A stretch of DNA of 64,000 nt from Peptostreptococcus russellii (lineage in GTDB: Bacteria > Bacillota > Clostridia > Peptostreptococcales > Peptostreptococcaceae), in the NCBI RefSeq assembly GCF_003012055.1, contig NZ_JYGE01000003.1, positions 660,600 through 724,599 on the forward strand. Direction: 5' to 3'. Shown here in pieces: positions 1 through 8,690 of this stretch. The stretch's first letter is position 1; the number at the start of each line of letters is the position of its first letter. Below the pieces are notes generated by a model. The model had not been told where the DNA came from. It saw only the letters and a list, made by a program, of their open reading frames with translations, and did no database searches. The position numbers and the translations under genes are program-made.

Positions 1-45
1 TATTTAAGACTTTCTAAAGAAGATTCTAACTTAATTGATTTTTAA
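1..45 (+). CDS. 3' end of an upstream gene (partial)
   Basis: The first 45 bases read open in frame 1 and end at a TAA, giving a 14-residue tail (YLRLSKEDSNLIDF). It probably is the C-terminus of a gene that starts before the window, lying 74 bases before uppP on the same strand. Nothing about its function can be said. It could also be chance in such a short stretch. Confidence 0.3.
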   Translation, partial: YLRLSKEDSNLIDF

Positions 46-119
46 GGCATTATATGGTAATATTAATAGGTAAATTTTGAATTAAAATACAACTTATAAT
101 TGAGTGGGAGGTTATAGTT

Positions 120-932
120 TTGTTAGAGATTTTAAAGGCCATATTCCTTGGTATAGTCCAAGGTATAACAGAATGGCTTCCAGTAAGTAGTACTGGACAT
201 ATGATTTTGGTCGACCAATTTTTGCACTTAGCAGGGTCAAAAAAATTCGTCGATACATTCCTTGTAGTTATACAATTTGGTTCTATACTTGCTGTTTTGA
301 TTTTATTCTTTGAGAAGTTAAATCCTTTTTCTAAGAAAAAAACAGCTAAGGCTAGAAAAGCTACTTGGAGTCTTTGGTTTAAAGTTATTATTGCAGTAAT
401 TCCATCTGGTATTATCGGGGTTTTGTTTGAAGATGAAATATCTGCAGTATTGTTTAAGCCCTCAGTAGTTGCCGCTGCACTAATTGTATACGGTGTTATT
501 ATGATTTGGCTTGAAAGTAGACATAAAAGGCCACAGATAACTAAGTTTAATCAGCTATCATATAAGACAGCTTTTCTAATAGGTATGTTTCAGATTCTAG
601 CACTTGTTCCTGGTACTTCTCGATCAGGTTCAACTATTATAGGAGCAACACTTTTAGGAACATCCAGATTTATAGCTGCTGAATTCTCATTCTTCTTGGC
701 AATACCAACTATGTTTGGTGCTAGCGTATTAAAATTGATGCACGCTGGATTTGCCTTTAGTGGATTTGAATGGCTTATTATTTTAGTCGGTTCATTAACT
801 GCGTTTATTGTTTCTATTGTAGTTATTAAATTCTTCTTGGAGTATATTAAAAAGCATGACTTTAAGGTCTTTGGTGTATACAGAATAGCTCTAGGTATAA
901 TAGTTTTTATTTACTTTGCACTAGCAAGATAA
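120..932 (+). CDS. uppP: Undecaprenyl-diphosphatase UppP/BacA
   Basis: This integral membrane enzyme dephosphorylates undecaprenyl pyrophosphate to recycle the lipid carrier of cell-wall synthesis, and family members give bacitracin resistance. The 270-residue length is normal for the family. The two signature segments are present: EWLPVSSTGH at residues 18-27 and PGTSRSG at 164-170, the latter carrying the catalytic-type Ser/Arg residues. About seven or eight hydrophobic helices surround them. The start is a TTG preceded by GGGAGG eight bases upstream; no ATG fits better. It stands alone on the plus strand, convergent with the helicase gene that follows, with which it shares a two-way terminator. 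Confidence 0.95.
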   Translation: MLEILKAIFLGIVQGITEWLPVSSTGHMILVDQFLHLAGSKKFVDTFLVVIQFGSILAVLILFFEKLNPFSKKKTAKARKATWSLWFKVIIAVIPSGIIGVLFEDEISAVLFKPSVVAAALIVYGVIMIWLESRHKRPQITKFNQLSYKTAFLIGMFQILALVPGTSRSGSTIIGATLLGTSRFIAAEFSFFLAIPTMFGASVLKLMHAGFAFSGFEWLIILVGSLTAFIVSIVVIKFFLEYIKKHDFKVFGVYRIALGIIVFIYFALAR

Positions 933-946
933 TAGATTAAATATAC

Positions 947-982
947 AAAAAAAGCTATGCAATTTGCATAGCTTTTTATTTT
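947..982. terminator. Bidirectional terminator between uppP and the helicase gene
   Basis: Inverted repeat GCTATGC (954-960) / GCATAGC (966-972) around a short loop, flanked by an A-run on the left and a T-run on the right, so it works for both convergent genes. Confidence 0.85.
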
Positions 983-1048
983 TTACTTATTATGCTATAT
1001 ATCTTTTCTAATTAATAAAATATATTTTTTATAAATTAAATTTCTAAA

Positions 1049-2824
1049 CTATTCACTTAAAACCTTAATTATATCGCTATTTTCTTCAGTATAAGAAATT
1101 ATTATGCTCAAACTCTCCTCTGCTCTAGTCATTGCAGTATATACTTTATTCAAATCTCCAGCAAAATCATTAATCAAATAATCTTGACTTTCAGGAGATA
1201 TAGTATGATTATAAAGCATTTCTAATTCACAGACTATGACAACCTTATAAGATAGCGACTTAATTGAATATATGTTGGATATAGTTACACCATCTTTTGG
1301 TGTAATGTTGCTGACTGTATCGTCTGCAAACATATAGTTTATCCCCATCTCTTCAAGAGATTTTCTCAGCATATATTGAAAATATATTGTTTTTCCATTC
1401 TTAAGTCTTTTTTTATTGTATGGATAAACTATAGCTATATCTTCCAGTGCATATCCTAAATCATTGACCATATGTTGAATTTCCCAAATAACTGAGCTAA
1501 TCTGATCATCTAAATCCTCTACCCTAACTATATTTACCTCTCTATGAGACTTCCAAGTAGGCTTTGTCTTCATAAAAATATCATGAGATATATTATCTCT
1601 AAGACCACTCATAAAAGAATTTGCCCTATCACAATAAGCATTTATAAATTCTGTAACTTCCTCACTTTGACTATAATTATTTTCAAGATATAATTCATCT
1701 TCATACTCTAGTGCATCCAAATTACATTTAAAAATATTAAGATTATTATTTATATTATATGCCTTACAAACGCTGACATTAAATATATTCTTTGTACTGT
1801 ATAAAAATTCATTTATTAAAAGTATCTCTTCTTCTGTTAAGTTTTCTGCCTCATCAACAAAAATTCCCTTATACATTTTTTTATTTTTCATCGAATTATT
1901 TATCTGTTTCATTATATTTATAAATGATTTATCATAATTCTTCTTTAGTAAATTATAATCTACTACAAGATTATTTGCCTTTGCCAACTTAAATATAAAT
2001 GAGCTAAAAGTAAAGACTTCTATATTTGAAGTATCTACCTTCAATATCTCCAACATTTCCTTATACATATTTAACTGTTGCTTTGTAAAGGCAAGTATCA
2101 GAAACTTATGATGAGGGTATATCTTTGACAGCTTTATAGCTCTTCCTAGTAAAAGTGAACTCTTACCAGTGCCAGATCCACCAGCTATCAGATGGTTACC
2201 GTAATTTGCTGATGCAATATCGGATATTTGCTTCTCTTCCATCATACATATCTTATATTCCAAACTATCATGTTTGAAAGATATCTTTTTCATAAAAGGA
2301 TTTAGGTTTACTCCTTTTGTTATTGCAAAATATTCACTACATATTCCATATATATACATTGATAGCTCAATTTCCTTGTTTTCGCTACCCATATATTTTT
2401 TTATATTATCACGGTCCCTTAAAAGATCTTTTAGCTCTTCACCAACCAAAATATGTTTATCAACAAATTCGTCCATATCATATTTATCTTCTATCGACTC
2501 TATATTTGGCATTAAAAATATATAATTATAACTTATATCAGGGTATGTTTTTTTCATTTTTCTAGAAAGTAAATCATACTCTTCCTTCATTACCTCAAGA
2601 ATTTCTTCATCTAAAAACGAAAAAAGATCCTCTGTTGTATCCATAAACTTGATAAAAACCATAGAGTTATCTCTAATGTAAAGCATATCCGTATTAACAC
2701 CCTTAAATGGTATTACTTTTGGGATTAAAAAGTCGCTATCTCTTGCATTATGATATATCTTTTTTTCTATATCTTTAAGCTTAAGAGCTTCTAAATTTGA
2801 AACTATACTCATATAATTCTTCAA
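1049..2824 (-). CDS. UvrD/Rep-like superfamily 1 helicase-type ATPase
   Basis: The 591-residue protein has an SF1 helicase core: Walker A GGSGTGKS at about 215-222, Walker B VDEAE near 325, and a C-terminal YTAMTRAEESL motif VI segment near 570 typical of UvrD/PcrA-like enzymes. A Q-motif-like glutamine lies near residue 200. The first ~190 residues do not match a domain I can name, though a divergent nuclease-related domain is possible. It is much shorter than UvrD/PcrA (~720 residues), so it is not the housekeeping helicase. The start is a TTG with a GGGGGG ribosome site 7-8 bases upstream. It stands 193 bases after the gene for the His-tailed protein, in the same direction. Its cellular role is not known; DNA repair or defence are both possible. 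Confidence 0.8.
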   Translation of the reverse strand: MKNYMSIVSNLEALKLKDIEKKIYHNARDSDFLIPKVIPFKGVNTDMLYIRDNSMVFIKFMDTTEDLFSFLDEEILEVMKEEYDLLSRKMKKTYPDISYNYIFLMPNIESIEDKYDMDEFVDKHILVGEELKDLLRDRDNIKKYMGSENKEIELSMYIYGICSEYFAITKGVNLNPFMKKISFKHDSLEYKICMMEEKQISDIASANYGNHLIAGGSGTGKSSLLLGRAIKLSKIYPHHKFLILAFTKQQLNMYKEMLEILKVDTSNIEVFTFSSFIFKLAKANNLVVDYNLLKKNYDKSFINIMKQINNSMKNKKMYKGIFVDEAENLTEEEILLINEFLYSTKNIFNVSVCKAYNINNNLNIFKCNLDALEYEDELYLENNYSQSEEVTEFINAYCDRANSFMSGLRDNISHDIFMKTKPTWKSHREVNIVRVEDLDDQISSVIWEIQHMVNDLGYALEDIAIVYPYNKKRLKNGKTIYFQYMLRKSLEEMGINYMFADDTVSNITPKDGVTISNIYSIKSLSYKVVIVCELEMLYNHTISPESQDYLINDFAGDLNKVYTAMTRAEESLSIIISYTEENSDIIKVLSE

Positions 2825-3017
2825 TGTTATTCCCCCCTACAAAAACGATTCATCTATTCTGTATCGCATTGATAGATTTCTATTTATTTTATTAAAACTT
2901 TACTAATATTCTACAAATTTTCTCTTATTTAATTGGTTTAATTCAAGCTTATTTAATTTATATTACATATTCAATCTAATAATTGGCTAAAATATTTCTT
3001 AATTATAAAGTTATATT

Positions 3018-3857
3018 TTAGTTATGTTGATGAGTATGATCGTGTCCACAACACTCATGATCATGGCTAGCATTAGATATCATTCCCATTATTCTATCAT
3101 AACTCTCACTTGCCAACTCTTTATAACTATCCATTTCAAGATCATCTTCATTGTATATAGAGTCTAACTTTTCATCATAGTCTTGCGCATTAAATTCAGG
3201 TCTATTTTTATCACCTTCATAATGCTCTTCAAACAATTCGCTTGCAAATATATTTTGACCATTACTATCAGTTAAAAATTCATTTGCCATATCTCCACAA
3301 ATCTCTGACATATAGCCTATGTTAGATACTAAACTCTCTAAACTTGCTTCGAAATTTTTATATACATATCCAGACATCCCATACATATCAGAGACTTTTT
3401 TATATGTATCTAAAGATCTCTCAAATTTAGCTAAACAATCTATAGCATCTTCCTTATCCATAAGATATACCTTATTATCCATACCATAGGCAGTTATTAA
3501 AGTATCTTTAATATATGTCATAGCAACACTTATTATTGCAAAAGCATCCTTAATATTATATCCTTTTTCCTGCTTCACTTCATGTAATATCTGTTTACCT
3601 AATCCAAAAGTATTTGCCTCATACTCCTCTATTACAAGCTTTATATCGCCTAAGTCGTCTAATCTTTTAGTTAGTGATGATATATCATCATCAAACATAT
3701 TAGTATCATTGTTTTCCATCATTATCATAGCATACTCTGCCATAATCTTATTTCCAACCATCAATATTTTAACGGGTGAAAAATCTCTTTTCATATTAAC
3801 ATCAAATATATTTTTTTTGATATTAATTTTAATTTCTATCTTATTAATTTTTTTCAT
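3018..3857 (-). CDS. Unknown protein with a His/Cys-rich C-terminal tail
   Basis: I do not recognise this 279-residue protein. It has no signal peptide or membrane segment and is acidic and mostly helical in character. The C-terminus is a short His/Cys-rich run (HDHECCGHDHTHQH) like those that bind Ni, Zn or Cu in metallochaperones and SlyD-type proteins, so metal binding is a fair guess. The start at 3857 has a perfect AGGAGGT ribosome site. It precedes the UvrD-like helicase gene in the same direction with a 193-base gap in which I see no clear terminator, so co-transcription is possible but unproven. Confidence 0.65.
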   Translation of the reverse strand: MKKINKIEIKINIKKNIFDVNMKRDFSPVKILMVGNKIMAEYAMIMMENNDTNMFDDDISSLTKRLDDLGDIKLVIEEYEANTFGLGKQILHEVKQEKGYNIKDAFAIISVAMTYIKDTLITAYGMDNKVYLMDKEDAIDCLAKFERSLDTYKKVSDMYGMSGYVYKNFEASLESLVSNIGYMSEICGDMANEFLTDSNGQNIFASELFEEHYEGDKNRPEFNAQDYDEKLDSIYNEDDLEMDSYKELASESYDRIMGMISNASHDHECCGHDHTHQHN

Positions 3858-4299
3858 AACTACCTCCTACAGATAAAAAACCCTTAATAAATTTCTATTT
3901 TATTAAATTTATTAAATATTTGCAACTTTATATTTATAACTATTAATTGCCGATAATTTTCAGATTAATTACCTAGTTTAATAATAACATTGTAATAAAG
4001 ATTATTCAATTAAATTTAGATTACAATATATTGAAAAATTCTTACTTTTATTATATTTTTAAATTTTATTAGTTATAAAGATTTTTTTCTACTAAAAATA
4101 TCTCTTTATACTTTGAAAACTCCTGTTTTTTCTATAGCTTATAACTTTATAATTTTTTATTATAATAAAAAAGTCAAAGACATGAAATCACATCTTTGAC
4201 CTATTTATTACTCTATATAAAAATCTCGCACTTTTTTGTTCTATCAATTAAAGAGCTCAATTTTTAAAGATCTATGATCGGATAAGTTTTGCTTATATC
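3858..4299. other. Non-coding AT-rich gap with one terminator
   Basis: There is no plausible gene here. The only structure I can support is the minus-strand hairpin at 4161-4200. The rest is A/T-rich and would hold the promoter of the His-tailed protein gene, which I cannot place with confidence. Confidence 0.5.
4161..4200 (-). terminator. Terminator of the BspA/CWB2 surface protein gene
   Basis: Stem GTCAAAGA (4173-4180) / TCTTTGAC (4193-4200), followed on the minus strand by TTTTTTATTATAATA. It lies about 100 bases past the stop codon. Confidence 0.75.
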
Positions 4300-6771
4300 C
4301 TACTTTTCCTTCACTTCATAAAAATCAGTTATTAACTGATTACTTATAGACTTTTCTCCACCAACAATTACAAAATCATTTCTATGGTCTTTCTTCCAAA
4401 CCTTATAAACTGTATTTGGAATAGCGTTCTTTCTTACAAGAGCCACTGGAGAATTCAAACTTCCCGCTAAAGGAGCTGCTACAAGAGCATCTGCAAAGTT
4501 TTCTCCACTTGCTAGAATAGTCATAGGATAATCATTTAGTAGACTATCTAATATTTTTGCTGATGTTTCATATCTATCACTTCCTGCAAATCTCTGTAGA
4601 TTTTCTACAGCTGTAAGTTTTTCATCTTTATTGTTGATATTTCCAGTTTTTAAAGTATTTTCTACATTTTTTGATACTGATGACTCGCCACCAGCTATAT
4701 TAACATTTTTAACCCTCCAATCACTTAAAGCTTTTTCTGTATTATTAGTCAAACTATCTTTTTTAGTTAAAAGAATCGGAGCCTTCTCTCTCATTGCAAG
4801 CGAACTAATTGATAGTGCATCTGGATAATTTTCACCTGATGCAATTTCAACAGTATTTTTATTACCATTTTCTCTTATTTTTGCCCCAATTAAAGCTGCT
4901 GTTTCATATCTATCTTTTCCATCAAACCTAACTACATTAAATCCTTTTTCTTTTAGTTTGCTTTCAATATCTTCAGATACTGAATTTTTACCACCATTTA
5001 TATAGATATTTTTAGCCCCTAAACGTTCTATTTCCTTTTGAGTAGAAGCCGAAATGTTTTTAGCCTCTGTATAAAGTATTGGAGCCTTCAATTCAACTGC
5101 AAGTGGTGAAGCTGTCAATATATCTTGGTATTTTTCATGATTAGCTATTATTACTGAATCTGCCTTATCGTACATATTTTTACTCACTTCTATAGCTGTT
5201 TCAAATCTATTATTACCACTTAATCTTTTTGCAAATCTTTCTTCACTTATTTCTTCATCAATTACTTTAAGTTCCCAACTTGAACAAGGTGAATCTCCTT
5301 GCTTTGCCGAAACTGATATGAAATCATTTCTTCTAAAAATATTATCCATAGTAAAAGATACACTACCATCATCATTTAATCTAGGGTTAAGATTTTCTTT
5401 TACACTATTTTTCACTACTTTATCTTCATTTTTTCTACCCATCATTTTAGATGTATCTATTGTTTTAGATACTGTACTTCTGCCAACCACGTATACATAT
5501 TCAGCATTTTCTTTAAATACTATTACATCTCCATTTTTAAATGGTTTATCTTCATCTCCAGGAACTACTCTTAGTTCAAAAGACTGTTTTAAAGGATTGA
5601 TGGCTCCATCTGCATCCTTTCCATTTTTAATTACTGTTTCTATCTTAGGAGTAGGAGTTGAGTTGGAAACAGTTATATGCCACTCAGTGCTAGGAACGAT
5701 CTTGCCAGAGTTATCAGTATATTTATAAGGACTTGAAACTATTATTTCAACTGTTTTCCCTTCCTTTACAGAATAACTTCCATCAGAATTTTTAATCAAA
5801 TCATCTGCAAGACTATGTCCACTTTCTATTGAATGTTCACTTACTCTAACCTCGTTGGGTGTATCTCCATTTATATCTTTTAGTTTGTATAAGGGAATCT
5901 TATTATCAATGGTAAACATAGTGATAGATTGATATGATCCCACTGTATTTTTATCTATTTTTTCTCCCTTAGGAATTACTGATACATCCTTTAATCTATT
6001 CTCTCTAAAAGCTGAAGCCTCTATAGTTTCTATACTCTTAGGGAAACTTATTTTTTCTATTTGATTTCTAAAAAATGCGCTACTTCCTATTGATTTAAGA
6101 CCCTCTGGAAAACTTACTTCTTTTAATTGGTTACTATAAAAAGCACCTTCAGCTATACTTTCTAAGTTATTAGAAAAGTTCAGTTCTGAAATGCTATTTT
6201 CTGCAAAAGCGTACTTAGAAATACTCTTCATACTATCTGGAATAGTTAGTTTATTTATTGAATTACCCAAAAACGCCTCTTCTCCTATACTTTCCAATTG
6301 GCTAGGTAACTTTAATTCAAAAATAGAGTTATTTTTAAATGCTGACCTACCGATTTTTTTCAAAGAATTTGGTAGCTCTAAATTCGATATATTAGGAGTA
6401 TTTATTGGATTTACATAAAAAGCCCCTTCATCTATCTCTTCTACTCCTTCTCCTATAATTAACTTATGCGGAAAAGTTATATTTTCTTGTGAGGCTTTGA
6501 TTGAAATTTTTTTTACTCCTAGATTAGATGGAAGTTTGATTGATGCATTACTTATAAACTTCTTTCTACCTTGCTCTGTCAAGGCTACCCAAGAATCTCT
6601 CTTCATAACTATATCACCTTTATTTAACTCTATTATATTGTTTTTTTCCTGCTTTATATTGCTCTCAAAACTGCTTTCAACTATCTGATCTGCCATAGTA
6701 ACTTGCGGTGGTAATATTATACTTGTAGCTAAAAGTGTTGATATTACTAATTTACTAATTTTTTTACTCAT
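4300..6771 (-). CDS. Secreted surface protein: BspA leucine-rich repeats plus CWB2 anchor
   Basis: This 823-residue exported protein has an N-terminal signal peptide (KKISKLVISTLLATSIILP, cut near ADQ). Residues ~60-270 are BspA-type (LRR_5) repeats with the recurring pattern of SIG..AF..N.I..L.FP. A middle part (~300-500) is beta-rich with Ig/big-domain character and may be a spacer. Residues ~515-823 hold three cell-wall-binding repeat 2 units, each starting with R(L/F).G..R(F/Y)ETA and containing the GE(N/K)..DAL..SPLA and GG..SVS elements. CWB2 triplets bind anionic wall polymers such as PSII non-covalently; BspA repeats often bind host proteins. The start has an AAAGGAGG site. It is monocistronic, with its own terminator. 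Confidence 0.9.
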   Translation of the reverse strand: MSKKISKLVISTLLATSIILPPQVTMADQIVESSFESNIKQEKNNIIELNKGDIVMKRDSWVALTEQGRKKFISNASIKLPSNLGVKKISIKASQENITFPHKLIIGEGVEEIDEGAFYVNPINTPNISNLELPNSLKKIGRSAFKNNSIFELKLPSQLESIGEEAFLGNSINKLTIPDSMKSISKYAFAENSISELNFSNNLESIAEGAFYSNQLKEVSFPEGLKSIGSSAFFRNQIEKISFPKSIETIEASAFRENRLKDVSVIPKGEKIDKNTVGSYQSITMFTIDNKIPLYKLKDINGDTPNEVRVSEHSIESGHSLADDLIKNSDGSYSVKEGKTVEIIVSSPYKYTDNSGKIVPSTEWHITVSNSTPTPKIETVIKNGKDADGAINPLKQSFELRVVPGDEDKPFKNGDVIVFKENAEYVYVVGRSTVSKTIDTSKMMGRKNEDKVVKNSVKENLNPRLNDDGSVSFTMDNIFRRNDFISVSAKQGDSPCSSWELKVIDEEISEERFAKRLSGNNRFETAIEVSKNMYDKADSVIIANHEKYQDILTASPLAVELKAPILYTEAKNISASTQKEIERLGAKNIYINGGKNSVSEDIESKLKEKGFNVVRFDGKDRYETAALIGAKIRENGNKNTVEIASGENYPDALSISSLAMREKAPILLTKKDSLTNNTEKALSDWRVKNVNIAGGESSVSKNVENTLKTGNINNKDEKLTAVENLQRFAGSDRYETSAKILDSLLNDYPMTILASGENFADALVAAPLAGSLNSPVALVRKNAIPNTVYKVWKKDHRNDFVIVGGEKSISNQLITDFYEVKEK

Positions 6772-7183
6772 AAAATCCTCCTTTAAATAATTACTAAGCT
6801 TGCTTATAGAAAAGTTTATTACTCAATATTAAAATAAGCTTTTCTAATCTTTTAATATTATTTCTAATCATTTTGAATTTATTCAACTCTTTCTAAATAT
6901 AATTCAAATAATTTAAAATATAATTCAAACTTCTTTAACCATATTTTAACATTTTTCAACCTTAACTTCATCTAGAAGTTTCAATTATTGTCCAATCTGT
7001 TTAATCAGTCTATCTGTATAAAATATTTTCTTAATAAAAATGAGCACTCAGATTAATTCCAGTGCTCATTTTTTGATCTTAAAGTAAATATTTAATTATT
7101 ATTAGTTATTGATTTATATGATTTGTTAATCTCTGTATATACTCTTCTTTAAAACTATAATCTATACTATATAGTAGTTTATC
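6772..7183. other. Non-coding region upstream of the BspA/CWB2 gene
   Basis: It contains a long imperfect inverted repeat, TAGAAAAGTTTATT (6807-6820) against AATAAGCTTTTCTA (6833-6846), in the likely 5' leader of the surface-protein gene. It also holds a 14-base direct repeat, AAATATAATTCAAA, at 6895-6908 and 6916-6929 (21-base period), and the terminator of the alcohol dehydrogenase gene. No gene seen. Confidence 0.5.
7036..7074 (-). terminator. Terminator of the alcohol dehydrogenase gene
   Basis: Stem TGAGCACT (7041-7048) / AGTGCTCA (7061-7068) with A-run and T-run on the two sides, so it could act in both directions. Confidence 0.85.
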
Positions 7184-8377
7184 TTATAGTGATTCTTTGT
7201 ATATTGTTCTTACTCTCTCTCTAGTAGCTTCTACTGGGGCACATCCCAATAATCCATCAAGTGATGGTGTTGTAAATGCCAAGTCTACTAGCTTATCTAA
7301 ATCGGCCTCTGAGAAACCTTCATCCTTTAATGTCTGAGTTAATCCCACAGATTTTAACCATTTTTTTGTAAGATCCTCAGCTTTTTGAGCATCTATATTC
7401 TTTTCATCCCCAAATATTGGAGCAAATATCTCTGTAATAGTTTCTTTTCTTGAGTCAAAGCACTGCTTTACTACTGCTGGAAGTAATATACCTAAGCCAA
7501 ATCCATGAGTCAAGTCAGTTTTTATAGCACTTAGAGGATGTTCCAAAGCATGTGTAAAATGAAGCATTCCATTGTCAAATGCAGTCCCTGCTATTAAAGA
7601 TGCATATGATAAATAATATCTTGCCTCTATATCACTTCCATCTTTTAAAGCTCTTGGTAAATATTTATGTACTAGTCTAACAGTTTCTTTTGCACATAAT
7701 ATACTAAATGGATTTGCTGCCAAACTAGTTGCTGCTTCAAATACATGATTTACAGCATCTACTGATACTGACATTGTTTGAAACTCTGGCAAGCTAGTCA
7801 TAAGTGCTGGATCATCAATGGCATACATTGGATAGATACAGTCATAAGCAATCGCTGGTTTATATTCTTTTTCTGGTATTGATACAACTGCAAATCTATC
7901 TACTTCTGTACCAGTTCCATGAGTAAGATTTATAGCTATTATTGGAGCCGCCTCTTGAGGAACAAATTCTAATTCATATAACTGAGCTGCTGTCTTATCA
8001 GGATATTTAAGTAATATTGCTACTGATTTAGCTGAATCTATTGGACTTCCTCCACCAATACCTATAACAGCCTGAGCTCCTATTTTCTTTCCTAGATTAG
8101 TAGCTTCATCTACATCTAGATGTTGTGGATTAGGAGTGATTTTGTCAAATAAAGCATATTCAATATTATTGTCTTTTAAAGCTTTTTCTACAACTTCCCA
8201 AGCACCTGTTTTTTTATAAGCTGCTCTTCCTGTTAAAATTACAACTTTATTGATACCCTTACTTGCCAATTCTTCAGCAATATTGTTAAATTTTTGTATA
8301 GCGCCTGCACCTATATATGCAGTAGTCTTAACCCTTACTTCTTTAACTTCATTAACGTTTATTTCCTTTTCCCACAT
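7184..8377 (-). CDS. Iron-containing alcohol dehydrogenase
   Basis: A group III Fe-dependent NAD(P)H alcohol dehydrogenase, expected to interconvert aldehydes and alcohols and serve as a reductant sink in fermentation. The dinucleotide-binding GIGGGSPID.AK motif lies near residues 97-107. The metal site is visible as the D and H of DAVNH, a H in HFTHALEHP and the H of DLTHG, matching the family's Asp/3-His ligand set. I start at the ATG of MWEKE because an earlier in-frame ATG (8392) overlaps the GGGGG ribosome site that sits eight bases before this ATG; the protein is then 397 residues, normal for the family. Substrate cannot be told (butanol, ethanol or 1,3-propanediol type). It has its own promoter, palindrome and terminator, so it is monocistronic. 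Confidence 0.93.
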   Translation of the reverse strand: MWEKEINVNEVKEVRVKTTAYIGAGAIQKFNNIAEELASKGINKVVILTGRAAYKKTGAWEVVEKALKDNNIEYALFDKITPNPQHLDVDEATNLGKKIGAQAVIGIGGGSPIDSAKSVAILLKYPDKTAAQLYELEFVPQEAAPIIAINLTHGTGTEVDRFAVVSIPEKEYKPAIAYDCIYPMYAIDDPALMTSLPEFQTMSVSVDAVNHVFEAATSLAANPFSILCAKETVRLVHKYLPRALKDGSDIEARYYLSYASLIAGTAFDNGMLHFTHALEHPLSAIKTDLTHGFGLGILLPAVVKQCFDSRKETITEIFAPIFGDEKNIDAQKAEDLTKKWLKSVGLTQTLKDEGFSEADLDKLVDLAFTTPSLDGLLGCAPVEATRERVRTIYKESL

Positions 8378-8472
8378 AATAATTACCCCCATTAAGTTTG
8401 AAACTATTGTTTTTAAATAAAATTATTTTATTTTATTTATTTAATTTTATCTTGTTTTTATTGAATAAATAT

Positions 8473-8525
8473 ATTATATACCTTTTTAGTTAGTTTGTAA
8501 ACAATTTTAACAATATTATTGTTAA
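8473..8525 (-). promoter_or_regulatory. Promoter and palindromic operator of the alcohol dehydrogenase gene
   Basis: On the minus strand, a -35 TTTACA (8496-8501) and a -10 TATAAT (8473-8478) are exactly 17 bases apart, about 95 bases before the start codon. Directly upstream of the -35 is a perfect palindrome with 9-base arms, TTAACAATA-T-TATTGTTAA (8507-8525). Rex-type redox repressors bind TTGTTAA/TTAACAA half-sites, but here the halves face the other way round, so a Rex link is only a guess. Confidence 0.65.
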
Positions 8526-8557
8526 ATATTTTTCTAATTATATATCTTCTTTTTTAC

Positions 8558-8596
8558 TTGTATTTTAAAATCTTTTATTTGTATTTTAAAATCTTT
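8558..8596. repeat. 18-base direct repeat with a 21-base period
   Basis: The sequence TTGTATTTTAAAATCTTT occurs at 8558-8575 and again, unchanged, at 8579-8596, between the adh upstream region and the L,D-transpeptidase terminator. Confidence 0.8.
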
Positions 8597-8629
8597 GGAG
8601 TGTATTATATGCTATTTAACAAAAAAAAT

Positions 8630-8662
8630 GTATAAAAAGAGACCTATTAAATTAGGTCCCTT
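8630..8662 (-). terminator. Terminator of the CWB2 L,D-transpeptidase gene
   Basis: Stem GACCTA (8641-8646) / TAGGTC (8653-8658), followed on the minus strand by a CTCTTTTTA tail. It lies 30 bases after the stop. Confidence 0.8.
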
Positions 8663-8690
8663 CTATAATTTGTTATTTTTCATTAATAGA

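Noticed and set aside
5318..5728. Open frames on the plus strand opposite the BspA/CWB2 gene
   Set aside because: Shadow frames with no ribosome site lying wholly within a clear gene.
8507..8525. Firm call of a Rex operator at the adh promoter
   Set aside because: The half-sites are in the reverse order to the Rex consensus, and the alternative overlap with the -35 has one base too many in the spacer. Kept only as an open palindrome.
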